A stretch of DNA of 64,000 nucleotides from the NCBI RefSeq assembly GCF_000342005.1, contig NZ_AOHO01000045.1:124001-188000 (forward strand), given 5' to 3'. Position 1 is the first letter of the stretch, and every line of letters starts with the position of its first letter. This DNA is from Amycolatopsis decaplanina DSM 44594 (lineage in GTDB: Bacteria; Actinomycetota; Actinomycetes; Mycobacteriales; Pseudonocardiaceae). Under the pieces are notes generated by a model. It was given only the letters and a program-made list of their open reading frames with translations, made no database searches and was not told the DNA's origin. The translations under genes were made by a program, and so were the position numbers. Below, piece by piece: positions 52,387 through 60,652 of this stretch.

Positions 52387-53352
52387 GTGCCTCGCGTGCG
52401 CAAGCAGATCGGCGAGCCGTCCGCCGCGGTCCTTGACGTCGGGTCGTTCAGCGCGCGGCTGGTCGTTGTGGCCAAGGGTGGTTCGCCGCTCGACCCCGTG
52501 CTGAGCCACCAGACGCGGCTGCGGCTGGACAGGGAACTCGACGACGACGGCAAGCTGACCCGGCGTGGCATCGACGCGGTCACGTCCGCGGTCGAGGCCG
52601 GGATGACCACGGCCGCCAAACACGGTGTCGAGGACGTCTACCCGCTCGCCACCTCGTCGATCCGTGACGCCGCCAACGTGAAGCAGGTCGTTTGTGACGT
52701 CGCGAAGGCCACCGGGGTCAAACTGCGGTTCCTCAGCGGCCGCCGCGAGGCCGAACTGGCCTACGTCGGCGCGCGCCGGTGGTACGGCGCTTCCGCGGGC
52801 GGGCTGCTGGTGCTCGACATCGGCGGCGGGACCGTCGAACTCGCCGCGGGGGACGCGGAGGAGGCCGGGTTCGCGCACTCCCTGCCGCTCGGTGCCCGCT
52901 CACTGACGCGAGACTGGTTCGCCACCGAGTGCCCCTCGGCCAAGGTCGTGCGGGCGATGCGGGAACACGTGCTCGACGAGGTCCGCGACGCGATGCAGGA
53001 CGTCCTGCCGCAGATCCGGGACCATCGCGCCGTCGGCTGCTCCAAGGTGCTGCGGCAACTCGCCCGGCTGGCCGGCGACCGGCCGTCCCGCTCCCGGGAA
53101 CTGCACCTCGACGACCTCCGCGCCTGGATCCCGCGGCTGGCGAAACTACCCGCGAAACGCCGCGCCGAGCTGCCGGGCATCTCGCGGCAGCGTTCCCATC
53201 AGGCGCTCGCGGGCGCGATCGTCGCCGAGGCGCTGCTGACGCTGTCCGGTAAGCAGGTCGCCATCTGCCCGTGGTCCACCAGGGACGGGCTGCTGCTCGG
53301 CATGCTCGACGGGCTGGTCACGCTGGAGGGCAAACCGGCGAAAGCCGCCTGA
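52387..53352 (+). CDS. Ppx/GppA family exopolyphosphatase
   Basis: A 321-residue member of the sugar-kinase/Hsp70-like phosphatase family that hydrolyses polyphosphate or pppGpp. The N-terminal phosphate motif AAVLDVGSFSARLVVV, the segment ATSSIRDAANVKQV, FLSGRREAELAYVGA and the second phosphate motif VLDIGGGTVELA are present. The short length (about 320) is that of actinobacterial Ppx1-type enzymes lacking the HD domain. The start is GTG 52387 or GTG 52396. The upstream 195 bp (52192-52386) shows no gene. Confidence 0.88.
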   Translation: MPRVRKQIGEPSAAVLDVGSFSARLVVVAKGGSPLDPVLSHQTRLRLDRELDDDGKLTRRGIDAVTSAVEAGMTTAAKHGVEDVYPLATSSIRDAANVKQVVCDVAKATGVKLRFLSGRREAELAYVGARRWYGASAGGLLVLDIGGGTVELAAGDAEEAGFAHSLPLGARSLTRDWFATECPSAKVVRAMREHVLDEVRDAMQDVLPQIRDHRAVGCSKVLRQLARLAGDRPSRSRELHLDDLRAWIPRLAKLPAKRRAELPGISRQRSHQALAGAIVAEALLTLSGKQVAICPWSTRDGLLLGMLDGLVTLEGKPAKAA

Positions 53353-53391
53353 AGACTGGCGCATCCGGCCGCGAGCGGGTACCCCGGACAC

Positions 53392-53571
53392 ATGAGGGAA
53401 AGCAAGAAGAGCTTCGGGCAGGACGACGAAGAAAACCTCGACGACCTTCGCGGGATCCAGCCGAAGACCGACGTGCCGGGCGCGCCCAACCGTGATGTCG
53501 GCCCGCACGGCACCAAGGAGGTCGACGACGTGCCGGGCAACGGTGAAGTGCCGATCGAACCGCCGGACTGA
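53392..53571 (+). CDS. Small acidic protein of unknown function
   Basis: A 59-codon ORF, MRESKKSFGQDDEENLDDLR... ending EVPIEPPD, with third-position GC as high as in neighbouring genes. The product is hydrophilic, acidic and Gly/Pro/Asp-rich, probably disordered. It lies 39 bp after the exopolyphosphatase gene and 9 bp before the end of the convergent GH65 gene. The ribosome site is weak (GAGCGGG about 11 nt upstream). Small acidic proteins of this kind occur in actinobacteria, but I do not recognise this one. Confidence 0.55.
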   Translation: MRESKKSFGQDDEENLDDLRGIQPKTDVPGAPNRDVGPHGTKEVDDVPGNGEVPIEPPD

Positions 53572-53580
53572 GCAGCGGCT

Positions 53581-55941
53581 TCACGCGTCCGGAGGCTGCC
53601 TCCGCACCGGAGCGCGGCCCGCGGGCTGCACCGGCGCCGGACCCGGATCCAGCGCCGGGATCGGCAGCCGCACCGGCTCGGAGGTCACCGTGAAAGTCTC
53701 GCCGTGGTGCGCCAGCTCCAGCGGCTCCCCGGTGATCACGTGGTACGTCGCGCCCTCACCGTCGATCTCGACCTGGAACCGGGTGCCGCGGAAGGTCAGC
53801 CGGAACGCGATCCGCCGCAGTCGCGGTGGCAGCTGCGGCGCGAAGGTCAGCCGCCCGCCGTGGTCGCGCAGCCCGCCGAACCCGGCGACGGTGCCTTGCC
53901 ACGCGCCCGCCAGCGAGGCCAGATGCAGCCCGTTGCGGACGTTGTTGTGCACGTCGTGCAGATCGGTGAGCGCGGCCTCGGCGAGGTAGTCGTAAGCCAG
54001 TTCGAGATGGCCGACCTCGGCCGCCACCACGGCCTGGGTTCCCGCCGACAGCGAGGAATCCCGCACGGTCCGCGCCTCGTAGTAGGCGAAGTCGCGTGCC
54101 TTCTGCTCCGGGGTGAAGGAATCCCCGCACAGGTGCAGGGCGAGCACCAGATCCGCTTGCTTGACCACCTGCTTGCGGTACAGGTCGAAGTACGGGAAGT
54201 TCAGCAGCAACGGGTAGAAGTCCGGATCCGTGGCCTCGAAATCCCACTCGTCGTGCTCCAGGAACCCTTCGGACTGCGGGTGGACGCCGAGGTCCTCGTC
54301 GTAGGGCACCAGCATCGCGTCGGCCGCCTTGCGCCACAACGCGACCTCGTCCTCGGTGACTTCGAACGCGGTCGCCACGTCGTCGTGCTGGCCGACGATT
54401 TCGGCGGCGTAGAACAGGTTCCGGCGGGCCATCAGGTTCGTGTAGACGTTGTTGTCCGCCACCGCGGAGTACTCGTCCGGTCCGGTGACGCCGTCGATGC
54501 GGAACCGGCCCCGCCGGTCGAAATGCCCGAGCGACGACCACAACCGCGCGGTCTCGAGGAGCAGTTCCGCGCCGCAGGTCCGCATGAACTCCTCGTCGCC
54601 GGTGGCGTTGAGATAGCGCACGACGGCGTCGGAGATGTCCGCGCTGACATGGAACGCCGCCGTGCCCGCCGGCCAGTACGCCGAACACTCCGCGCCGTTG
54701 ATGGACCGCCAGGGGAACGCCGCGCCGCGCAAACCCAGCTGTGTCGCCCTTTCCCGCGCTTTGTCCAAAGTGGAGTGACGCCAGCGCAGTGCGTCGCGGG
54801 CGGCGTCCGGCATGCTGTAGGTGAGCACGGGCAGGACGAAGGTCTCGGTGTCCCAGAACGCGTGCCCGTCGTAGCCGGGGCCGGTCAAGCCCTTGCCCGC
54901 CAACGCCCTCGTCTCGCCGCGGGCCCCGGCCTGCAGGAGATGGAAGAGCGCGAACCGCACCGCCTGCTGCAGTTCGGGGTCGCCGTCGATCTCGATGTCC
55001 GAGGTTTCCCAGAAGTCGTCGAGGAACTCCTTCTGCTCGGCGAGCAGTCCCTTCCAGCCGGTCTGCCGGGCCCCGGCCAGCGCGGCCTCGACCTGTGCGC
55101 GCACGGCGGGCACCGAACGCTGCGCGGACCAGCCGTAGGCGAGGAACTTGGTGATCCGCAGGCGTCCGCCCTTGGGCACGTCGACGGCGATGGTGAGCCG
55201 TGCCAGATCGTCCTCGGCCTCGATATGCGTGCGCACGCCGTCGGAGACGTCGATCTTGTGGTCCATCGCGGCGGCCATCCGCAGCCCGGATCGCCGGGTC
55301 TGATGCACCAGCACCGCGTGGTACGCCTCCGCGTGGTGGTATTCCCCGACCAGTGGCGACTCCAGTGCCGCCGCGACCCGCGGATCGCGCGTGTCGGACT
55401 CGATCGGTTCGTTAGCCAGGAGATCCGACTGCACCACCAGCTGGAGGTCGTCGTCGAGCGGCTCGACCTCGTACCGGATCGCCGCGACGGCGCGCTGGGT
55501 GAAGGAGACCAGGCGTTCGGTCTTCACCCGGACCCGGCGCCCGGTCGGCGAAGACCAGACGGTGTCGCGCGCGAGGGTGCCCTTCCGGAAGTCGAGTACG
55601 CGGTCGTGATCGGTGGCCTGGCCGTACCGCATGTCGAGCGGTTCGTCCTCGACCAGCAGCCGGATGATCTTGCCGTCGGTCACGTTGACGACGGTCTGCC
55701 CCTCTTCGGGATAGCCGTAACCGCTCTCCGCGTAAGGAAGGTCGTGCTGTTCGTAGAAACCGTTCAGATAGGTGCCCGGCAGACCGCGCGGCTCGGCCTC
55801 CTCGAGGGTGCCACGCAGGCCGATGTGCCCGTTGGACACCGCGAACGCCGATTCGGTGCGCTGCAACGCGTCGACGTCCATTCCATGCCAGCGCAGCTCC
55901 CAGGGCGCGACTTCGTAGCCGCGGAGAAGCGATTCGGTCAC
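53581..55941 (-). CDS. Glycoside hydrolase family 65 protein (disaccharide phosphorylase or hydrolase)
   Basis: A 786-residue GH65 enzyme. The N-terminal beta-sandwich (ESAFAVSNGHIGLRGTLEEAEP) is followed by the (alpha/alpha)6 barrel with GYDGHAFWDTETFVLPVLTYSMP and the catalytic acid E490 in GVTGPDEYS, then a C-terminal beta-sheet domain. The family splits maltose, trehalose, kojibiose or nigerose with phosphate, releasing beta-glucose-1-phosphate. The coupled upstream beta-phosphoglucomutase uses exactly that product, which argues for phosphorylase rather than hydrolase. GTG 55941 overlaps the mutase stop (GTGA). Confidence 0.88.
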   Translation of the reverse strand: MTESLLRGYEVAPWELRWHGMDVDALQRTESAFAVSNGHIGLRGTLEEAEPRGLPGTYLNGFYEQHDLPYAESGYGYPEEGQTVVNVTDGKIIRLLVEDEPLDMRYGQATDHDRVLDFRKGTLARDTVWSSPTGRRVRVKTERLVSFTQRAVAAIRYEVEPLDDDLQLVVQSDLLANEPIESDTRDPRVAAALESPLVGEYHHAEAYHAVLVHQTRRSGLRMAAAMDHKIDVSDGVRTHIEAEDDLARLTIAVDVPKGGRLRITKFLAYGWSAQRSVPAVRAQVEAALAGARQTGWKGLLAEQKEFLDDFWETSDIEIDGDPELQQAVRFALFHLLQAGARGETRALAGKGLTGPGYDGHAFWDTETFVLPVLTYSMPDAARDALRWRHSTLDKARERATQLGLRGAAFPWRSINGAECSAYWPAGTAAFHVSADISDAVVRYLNATGDEEFMRTCGAELLLETARLWSSLGHFDRRGRFRIDGVTGPDEYSAVADNNVYTNLMARRNLFYAAEIVGQHDDVATAFEVTEDEVALWRKAADAMLVPYDEDLGVHPQSEGFLEHDEWDFEATDPDFYPLLLNFPYFDLYRKQVVKQADLVLALHLCGDSFTPEQKARDFAYYEARTVRDSSLSAGTQAVVAAEVGHLELAYDYLAEAALTDLHDVHNNVRNGLHLASLAGAWQGTVAGFGGLRDHGGRLTFAPQLPPRLRRIAFRLTFRGTRFQVEIDGEGATYHVITGEPLELAHHGETFTVTSEPVRLPIPALDPGPAPVQPAGRAPVRRQPPDA

Positions 55942-56672
55942 TTGCGGCCCTCCAGGAGTTCGGCGAGGTCGTCCACCACCACGTCGGCACCGTGCGCGAG
56001 CAGTTCGCCGGCCTGGTGCGCCCGGTTCACCCCGACCACGTAACCGAAACCGCCGTCCTTGCCCGCCTGCACGCCCGCGAGAGCGTCCTCGAAGACGGCC
56101 GCGTCCGCCGGTGCGACACCGAACGCCTCGGCACCGGCGAGGAACGAATCGGGGGCGGGCTTGCCGCGCAGGTTCTTCTCGGCGATCACGATCCCGTCGA
56201 TCCGCGCTTCGACGAACTTCGTCAGGTCGGCCGCGTCGAGCACCTTCGCGCCGTTGGCCGACGAAGTGACGACGCCGACGCGCAATCCTGCCGCCTTCGC
56301 CGCCTTCAAATACCGGACGGAACCCGGGTACGGGGTGACGCCCTCTTCGTCGATGATCTTCAGCACCAGCTGGTTCTTCCGGTTCCCGACCCCGTTGACG
56401 GTGGCGGCTTCGATGCCGTCGTCCGGGTTCCCCTCGGGCAGTTCGATCCCGCGCGAGGCGAGGAAGGTGCGGACGCCGTCAGCCCTCGGCCTTCCGTCGA
56501 CGTAGGCCGCGTAGTCGGTGTCCGTGAAAGGAGAGAACGCGTCACCGTCGCGGGCGCGCAGGAACTCGTCGAACGTGCGTTTCCACGCTTCGCGATGCTG
56601 GGCGGCGGTTCCGGTCAGCACGCCGTCGAGGTCGAAGAGGCAGGCCGTGATGGTGTCGGGCAGACCGATCAT
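55938..56672 (-). CDS. Beta-phosphoglucomutase (HAD superfamily)
   Basis: A 244-residue HAD phosphatase-fold enzyme that converts beta-glucose-1-phosphate to glucose-6-phosphate. Motif I is FDLDGVLTGTAAQH (first Asp nucleophile, second Asp acid/base), the helical cap follows, motif II is VVTSSANG, the motif III lysine is in RGKPAPDSFLAG and motif IV is VFEDALAGVQAG. ATG 56672 is the start. It is the first gene of the two-gene operon with GH65. Confidence 0.88.
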   Translation of the reverse strand: MIGLPDTITACLFDLDGVLTGTAAQHREAWKRTFDEFLRARDGDAFSPFTDTDYAAYVDGRPRADGVRTFLASRGIELPEGNPDDGIEAATVNGVGNRKNQLVLKIIDEEGVTPYPGSVRYLKAAKAAGLRVGVVTSSANGAKVLDAADLTKFVEARIDGIVIAEKNLRGKPAPDSFLAGAEAFGVAPADAAVFEDALAGVQAGKDGGFGYVVGVNRAHQAGELLAHGADVVVDDLAELLEGRK

Positions 56673-56764
56673 GTCTGGCCACGCTACCCGCGCTCGCCGG
56701 TACACGCTCGGCTTCGTCAGGTGGCGCGGAACACGAACGCCAAGCGAGCAGGGGCGCGCGACAC

Positions 56765-57247
56765 TCACAGCGGCGGGCGGACCCGGCGACCGCGGATCGC
56801 CTCCGGTTCGCCGTAGCGGCCGAGGATCCCGGCCAGCAGCGCTTTCGTGTCCGAGACCCGCTCTTCGCCGAATTCGGCGGTGAGTTCCCTTTCCAGCGCG
56901 GCCCGGTGTTCCCGTGACGCTTCGACGGCACTTTCGGCTTTCTCCGTCAGGTGCAGCAGGCGGGTACGCGCGTCGGCCGGATCGGGTTCGCGCCGCAGCA
57001 GGCCCCGGCGTTCCAGTTCGGCGACCGCCTTCGACGCCGCCTGCTGGGTCACGCCCATCCGCTCGGCGAGCGCGGAGATCGACAGCGGCCCCGCGAGCAC
57101 GTGCTGGAAGACGACGCCGTCGTTGAACCGCAGGTCGCCGAAGCCGTCGGCGGTCAGCCGCCGCTGGATTTCGCCGCCCATCGTCCAGCCCGCGAACAGT
57201 GAGACGAGTGACAGGTCGAGGTTCGACGGCGTAGGATCCACAACCAT
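56765..57247 (-). CDS. MarR-family transcriptional regulator
   Basis: A 160-residue winged-helix dimeric repressor. The recognition region ISALAERMGVTQQAASKAVAELERRGLLRREPDPADARTRLLHLTEKA is typical of MarR. The start ATG 57247 overlaps the ATG of the divergent gene by 2 nt inside a 20-bp palindrome that is probably its own operator. On the minus strand TAGATT lies 8 nt before the start, so the mRNA should be leaderless. The likely target is itself plus the divergent PPOX gene; the ligand is unknown. Confidence 0.87.
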   Translation of the reverse strand: MVVDPTPSNLDLSLVSLFAGWTMGGEIQRRLTADGFGDLRFNDGVVFQHVLAGPLSISALAERMGVTQQAASKAVAELERRGLLRREPDPADARTRLLHLTEKAESAVEASREHRAALERELTAEFGEERVSDTKALLAGILGRYGEPEAIRGRRVRPPL

Positions 57248-57256
57248 GGTTGTGGA
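57237..57256. promoter_or_regulatory. Palindromic operator spanning two divergent start codons
   Basis: TCCACAACCATGGTTGTGGA is a perfect 20-bp palindrome. Its centre CCATGG supplies the ATG of both genes. On the plus strand TAGGAT (57232-57237) with GTGACA 18 nt upstream, and on the minus strand TAGATT, lie 8 nt from the respective starts, matching -10 elements for leaderless transcripts. A MarR dimer bound here would cover both start sites. Confidence 0.7.
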
Positions 57257-57710
57257 ATCTAGCACGATACCGCCCGACGTGGCGGCGGAGTTCGTCCGCG
57301 TCGCCCATCGCGTGGTCTGGTGCACGCTCGCGACCGTCGACAGGCAGGGCAGACCGAGGTCCCGGGTGGTGCACCCGATCTGGGAGGAGCGGGACGGTGG
57401 GCTCGTCGGGCACCTGTTCACCCGGCCGACGCCGCTGAAGAAGGCGCACCTGGCCCGCACGCCGTTCGTCTCGTGCTCGTACTGGGATCCGGCGCACGAG
57501 GTCGCCGTCGCCGAATGCGGCGCCGCCTACGCCGACGACGAGGAAACACGACGCCATCTGTGGCGCCTGGCCTCGGAAACCCCGGAGCCTCTGGGCTTCG
57601 ACCCGAAGATCATGGGCGGCGAGGACCCGCTGGACCCGGGGATCACCGTGCTGAGGCTGACACCGTGGCGGGTCAGCGCCGGCGGGAAGGCCTGGCGGCT
57701 GGCGGCCTAG
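57246..57710 (+). CDS. Pyridoxamine-5'-phosphate-oxidase-like (PPOX) family protein
   Basis: A 154-residue split-barrel protein with FMN- or F420-binding fold. Typical segments are HRVVWCTLATVDRQGRPRSRVVHPIW, PLKKAHLARTPFVSCSYWDP and ITVLRLTPWRVSAGGKAWRL. Actinobacterial relatives reduce small molecules or bind haem or F420. The ATG lies in the palindrome shared with the divergent MarR gene. Its stop overlaps that of the convergent ROK gene inside CCTAGG. The specific activity is not known. Confidence 0.78.
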   Translation: MVVESSTIPPDVAAEFVRVAHRVVWCTLATVDRQGRPRSRVVHPIWEERDGGLVGHLFTRPTPLKKAHLARTPFVSCSYWDPAHEVAVAECGAAYADDEETRRHLWRLASETPEPLGFDPKIMGGEDPLDPGITVLRLTPWRVSAGGKAWRLAA

Positions 57711-58909
57711 GCCGCGCCGACCTTGCGTTCGAAGACCAGGCCCTCGGCGGCGCGCAGCCCGACGCTGATCGCGCCGGTCAGCACCCCGTCGTCACCCAGT
57801 TCGCCCTGGACGACGGACGGGACCAGGGGAGTGAACGAGCGCAGGGCACGGTCGATCGGGTTGAGCAGCAGATCGGCCGCGGTGCCGATACCGCCGCCGA
57901 GTACGATCAGTTCGGGGTCGATCACCGCCGCCACCGACGCCACGGTGTACGCGAGCCTGTCCGCTTCCGCCTCGACGGCACGCAGGGCGAGTTCGTCGCC
58001 GTCACGGGCGAGCCGGAAGACCTCGCGGGCCGATTTCGCCGTGCCGAGGCCGAGTTCGCGCGCGCCGCGGACGACGGACTGCGCCGCCGTCGCCTCTTCG
58101 AGGTGACCGCGGACGGGCGGGGCGTCCTCGCCTTCGCCCGCCGCGTGCGCTTGGCCGTAGGGCAGGTAGCCGATCTCGCCCGCCGCGCCCGTCGCGCCGC
58201 GGAAGACCTGGCCGTTGACCATCACGCCCATGCCGACGCCGGTGCCGATGGTGATGCAGCCGAACACGGACGCGCCGCGCGCGGCACCGCGTTCCCATTC
58301 GCCGACGGCGGTGAGGTTCGCGTCGTTCTCGACCATGAGATCCGGACCGAGGACGCCTTCGAGTTCGTCGAGCAGGCCCGCCTTGCCCCAGCCGGGCAGG
58401 TTCGGCGCGTGCCGGAAGCAGCGTTTGTCCGGGTCGGCGACGCCGGGCGAGCCGAGGACCCGCACGACGATGTCGGCCTGGCTCAACCCCGCTTCGCGCA
58501 CCGTCGCCGACGCGAGGGCGCCCACGGCGCTGACGAGCGCGGTGCCCGAACGCGAGGTGTTCCGCTCGTCACGGCGGGCTACCACGGTGTGGCCGAGGTC
58601 CGAGACGGCGACGCGGAGGTGTTCGCGTCCGATGTCGACACCGAGGACGTAACCGGCCGTGGGATCCGCTTCGTAGAGCACGGCGGACCGGCCGGTGCCG
58701 GTCGAGGTGTGCCCGGTCGCCCTGGCGAGACCGGCCGCTTCGAGCGCGAGTAACGCTTGGCTCACCGTGGGTTTCGAAAGACCGGTGTCCTTGGCGACTT
58801 GGGGCCGCGTCGCCGGGCCGCTGCGGCGCAGGAGATCCAGCACGGCGCGCTGATTGATCTTCCGCATCCCGGCGGGGGTGCCGACGGGCGGATTTTCTGC
58901 GCCAACCAC
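57707..58909 (-). CDS. ROK-family transcriptional regulator lacking the zinc motif
   Basis: A 400-residue protein. An N-terminal winged helix (NQRAVLDLLRRSGPATRPQVAKDTGLSKPTVSQALLALEAAGL) precedes a ROK domain (GTGVGMGVMVNGQVFRGATGAAGEIGY; ELIVLGGGIG). The phosphate loop DxGxT is replaced by DIGREHL, and the usual zinc-binding CxCGxxGC is replaced by PPVRGHLEEATAAQ, so kinase activity is unlikely and ligand binding may differ. GTG 58909 is chosen since AGGAGG ends 8 nt upstream; TTG 58933 precedes the site. It probably represses sugar genes. A dre-like site lies 190 bp upstream. Confidence 0.87.
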   Translation of the reverse strand: MVGAENPPVGTPAGMRKINQRAVLDLLRRSGPATRPQVAKDTGLSKPTVSQALLALEAAGLARATGHTSTGTGRSAVLYEADPTAGYVLGVDIGREHLRVAVSDLGHTVVARRDERNTSRSGTALVSAVGALASATVREAGLSQADIVVRVLGSPGVADPDKRCFRHAPNLPGWGKAGLLDELEGVLGPDLMVENDANLTAVGEWERGAARGASVFGCITIGTGVGMGVMVNGQVFRGATGAAGEIGYLPYGQAHAAGEGEDAPPVRGHLEEATAAQSVVRGARELGLGTAKSAREVFRLARDGDELALRAVEAEADRLAYTVASVAAVIDPELIVLGGGIGTAADLLLNPIDRALRSFTPLVPSVVQGELGDDGVLTGAISVGLRAAEGLVFERKVGAA

Positions 58910-59098
58910 GAGCTTCGCCTCCTGTCGAACCAAGGTGTTCCACCAAAGTTATCCGGGTCCGGCCCGAAATGGGCAAGAAGGTTTACATTCGGTGGTTCCT
59001 GGCGACGATAACCGTGTCCGAGCCGCGAATCGCGCATGCCGCGCGCGAAAACCCGTGATTCACCCGGTATCCGGACGCGTGCTCCCAGTGACCGGCAA

Positions 59099-59110
59099 TG
59101 GTCTAGACCA
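59099..59110. promoter_or_regulatory. DasR-like (dre) operator
   Basis: TGGTCTAGACCA is a perfect 12-bp palindrome identical to the core of the dre consensus (ACTGGTCTAGACCACT) bound by DasR, the GntR-family GlcNAc regulator of actinomycetes. It lies upstream of the ROK regulator and just beyond the end of the anti-sigma gene. No dasR gene is in this window. Confidence 0.55.
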
Positions 59111-59116
59111 GGCGGG

Positions 59117-59845
59117 TCAGGCGACGTGACGACTCGCCGGACGCCGGAATCCCCTGTGCTGGCGGGGTCGTTCGGGGGCTTCGCCGGTTTCGTGGTCCGT
59201 TTCCGAGGCGTGGGAATCCGGGGCGTCGGCCGTCGTCGCCGGACTGGGGCGGTTGCGCAGACGGTGCTGCCGGTTCACCACGTACAGCAACAGCAGTCCG
59301 GCGACGACCAGCCCGTGGGTGAGCACGCGCCCGGCGGTGACCTGTCCGGTGACGAGGTCGCCCGCCGACAACGCCAGGAGGAGCGCGACGAAACCGGTCA
59401 GCGCGGGCAGCTGCCCGGCCGCCGCCTTCGTGCGGACGGCCGCCCAGCCGAGTCCGACGCCGACGGCGAGGTTCCACGCGCTGCTTTCGTGGGAAAGGTG
59501 CCCGATCAGGGATTCCGTGCCGTGTCCCGCGGCGTGGTCTTCGACGCCCAGTAGCTGGGCGAAGGCGAGGCCGAGCTGCGCGATCGCGACCAGCGCGAGC
59601 GCGATCCTGGCAGGCCAGCCCTCGCTCGGCGGGGCTGGGGTGCGTTCGAGGATGACGGCGGTGAGGTCCGGGACGCTGGGAGCGGGCCGCAGCAGCATCA
59701 CCCGGTGCATCCGCTCGGCGCGCGAAAGCCACGACCGGCAGGCGGGGCAGCCTGCCACATGCCGGTCGAGGGCCTCGGGCGGGGCGGGTTCGGTTTCGCC
59801 GTCGAGCCGGGCCGACAGGGCCTCGCGGCAGGTCTCGCACTTCAC
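59117..59845 (-). CDS. Zinc-finger (ZAS) polytopic membrane anti-sigma factor candidate
   Basis: A 242-residue protein. The N-terminal zf-HC2 module starts [17 protein letters not shown] and contains H-x3-C-x2-C (RHVAGCPAC). Five to six hydrophobic helices follow from residue 77, and the hydrophilic C-terminus is Arg/His-rich. It is divergent from a SigC-like ECF gene, 58 bp apart, so it probably binds that sigma factor. On the minus strand GGGAAC, a 17-nt spacer and CGACGA end 7 nt before GTG 59845, suggesting an ECF promoter with a leaderless message. Confidence 0.78.
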   Translation of the reverse strand: MKCETCREALSARLDGETEPAPPEALDRHVAGCPACRSWLSRAERMHRVMLLRPAPSVPDLTAVILERTPAPPSEGWPARIALALVAIAQLGLAFAQLLGVEDHAAGHGTESLIGHLSHESSAWNLAVGVGLGWAAVRTKAAAGQLPALTGFVALLLALSAGDLVTGQVTAGRVLTHGLVVAGLLLLYVVNRQHRLRNRPSPATTADAPDSHASETDHETGEAPERPRQHRGFRRPASRHVA

Positions 59846-59903
59846 GTCTCATTCGTCGGGCGCGGGCCTGCCCCGGTTCCCGCGACGCTGCTACGTTTCT
59901 CGT

Positions 59904-60473
59904 ATGGCCGGGCCGCGCAACCACGACGACGAGCGGGTGACCGCGCTCGCTCTCGCCGCCGCCCGCGGTGACCGGAGGGCGCTGGAGGACTGGGTGCGTG
60001 CCACTCAGGCCGACGTCTGGCGCTTCGTCGCGCACTTGGCCGACGTCGCTGCCGCCGACGATCTCACCCAGGAGACGTACCTGCGCGCGTTCGGCAGCCT
60101 CCGCCGGTTCGCCGGCCGGTCTTCCTCGCGGACCTGGCTCCTGTCGATCGCGCGCCGCGTGGTCGTGGACCGCATCCGGGCGGCTTCGGCGCGCCCGAAG
60201 CTCGCCGATGTCGACTGGGAGGCCACCGCCGAGCGTCGCGGCGCTCGCCAGGCGGAGGGTGTCGCCGGGTTCGAGGACCTGGTGGAGCTGCGGATGCTGC
60301 TCGACGGGCTCGACCCGGAGCGGCGCGAGGTCCTCGTCCTCACCCAGGTGCTGGGACTCTCGTACGCCGAGGCCGCCGAGATCTGCGGCTGCCCGGTCGG
60401 CACCGTGCGCTCGCGTGTCGCGCGCGCCCGCGAAGACCTGCTCGAAGCGGGCCGGGAGCGCGACTCCATCTGA
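59904..60473 (+). CDS. sigC: ECF sigma factor, SigC-like
   Basis: A 189-residue ECF sigma factor strongly resembling M. tuberculosis SigC as I remember it: [73 protein letters not shown] and [32 protein letters not shown]. Sigma-2 and sigma-4 are complete. ATG 59904 is the start. In mycobacteria SigC has no linked anti-sigma gene, whereas here a ZAS membrane protein is divergent. Downstream on the same strand, after a 179-bp gap, is a molybdenum hydroxylase operon that might be a target. Confidence 0.85.
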   Translation: MAGPRNHDDERVTALALAAARGDRRALEDWVRATQADVWRFVAHLADVAAADDLTQETYLRAFGSLRRFAGRSSSRTWLLSIARRVVVDRIRAASARPKLADVDWEATAERRGARQAEGVAGFEDLVELRMLLDGLDPERREVLVLTQVLGLSYAEAAEICGCPVGTVRSRVARAREDLLEAGRERDSI

Positions 60474-60652
60474 CCCGCGCTGTGGCGCGTCACACATTTG
60501 GGCCCGCGCGCTGTCATCTCGTCACACAGATGAGCCGACTCGACTACTCCGCGTTGACTAGGCCGAATGCCGATGCCTAGCGTGTCGCCATCCAACCCCA
60601 GGCCGCGCGAGGGTCCCCGCCTTCTCCGCGCGCTCTCGAAGGGATCTTCCCG

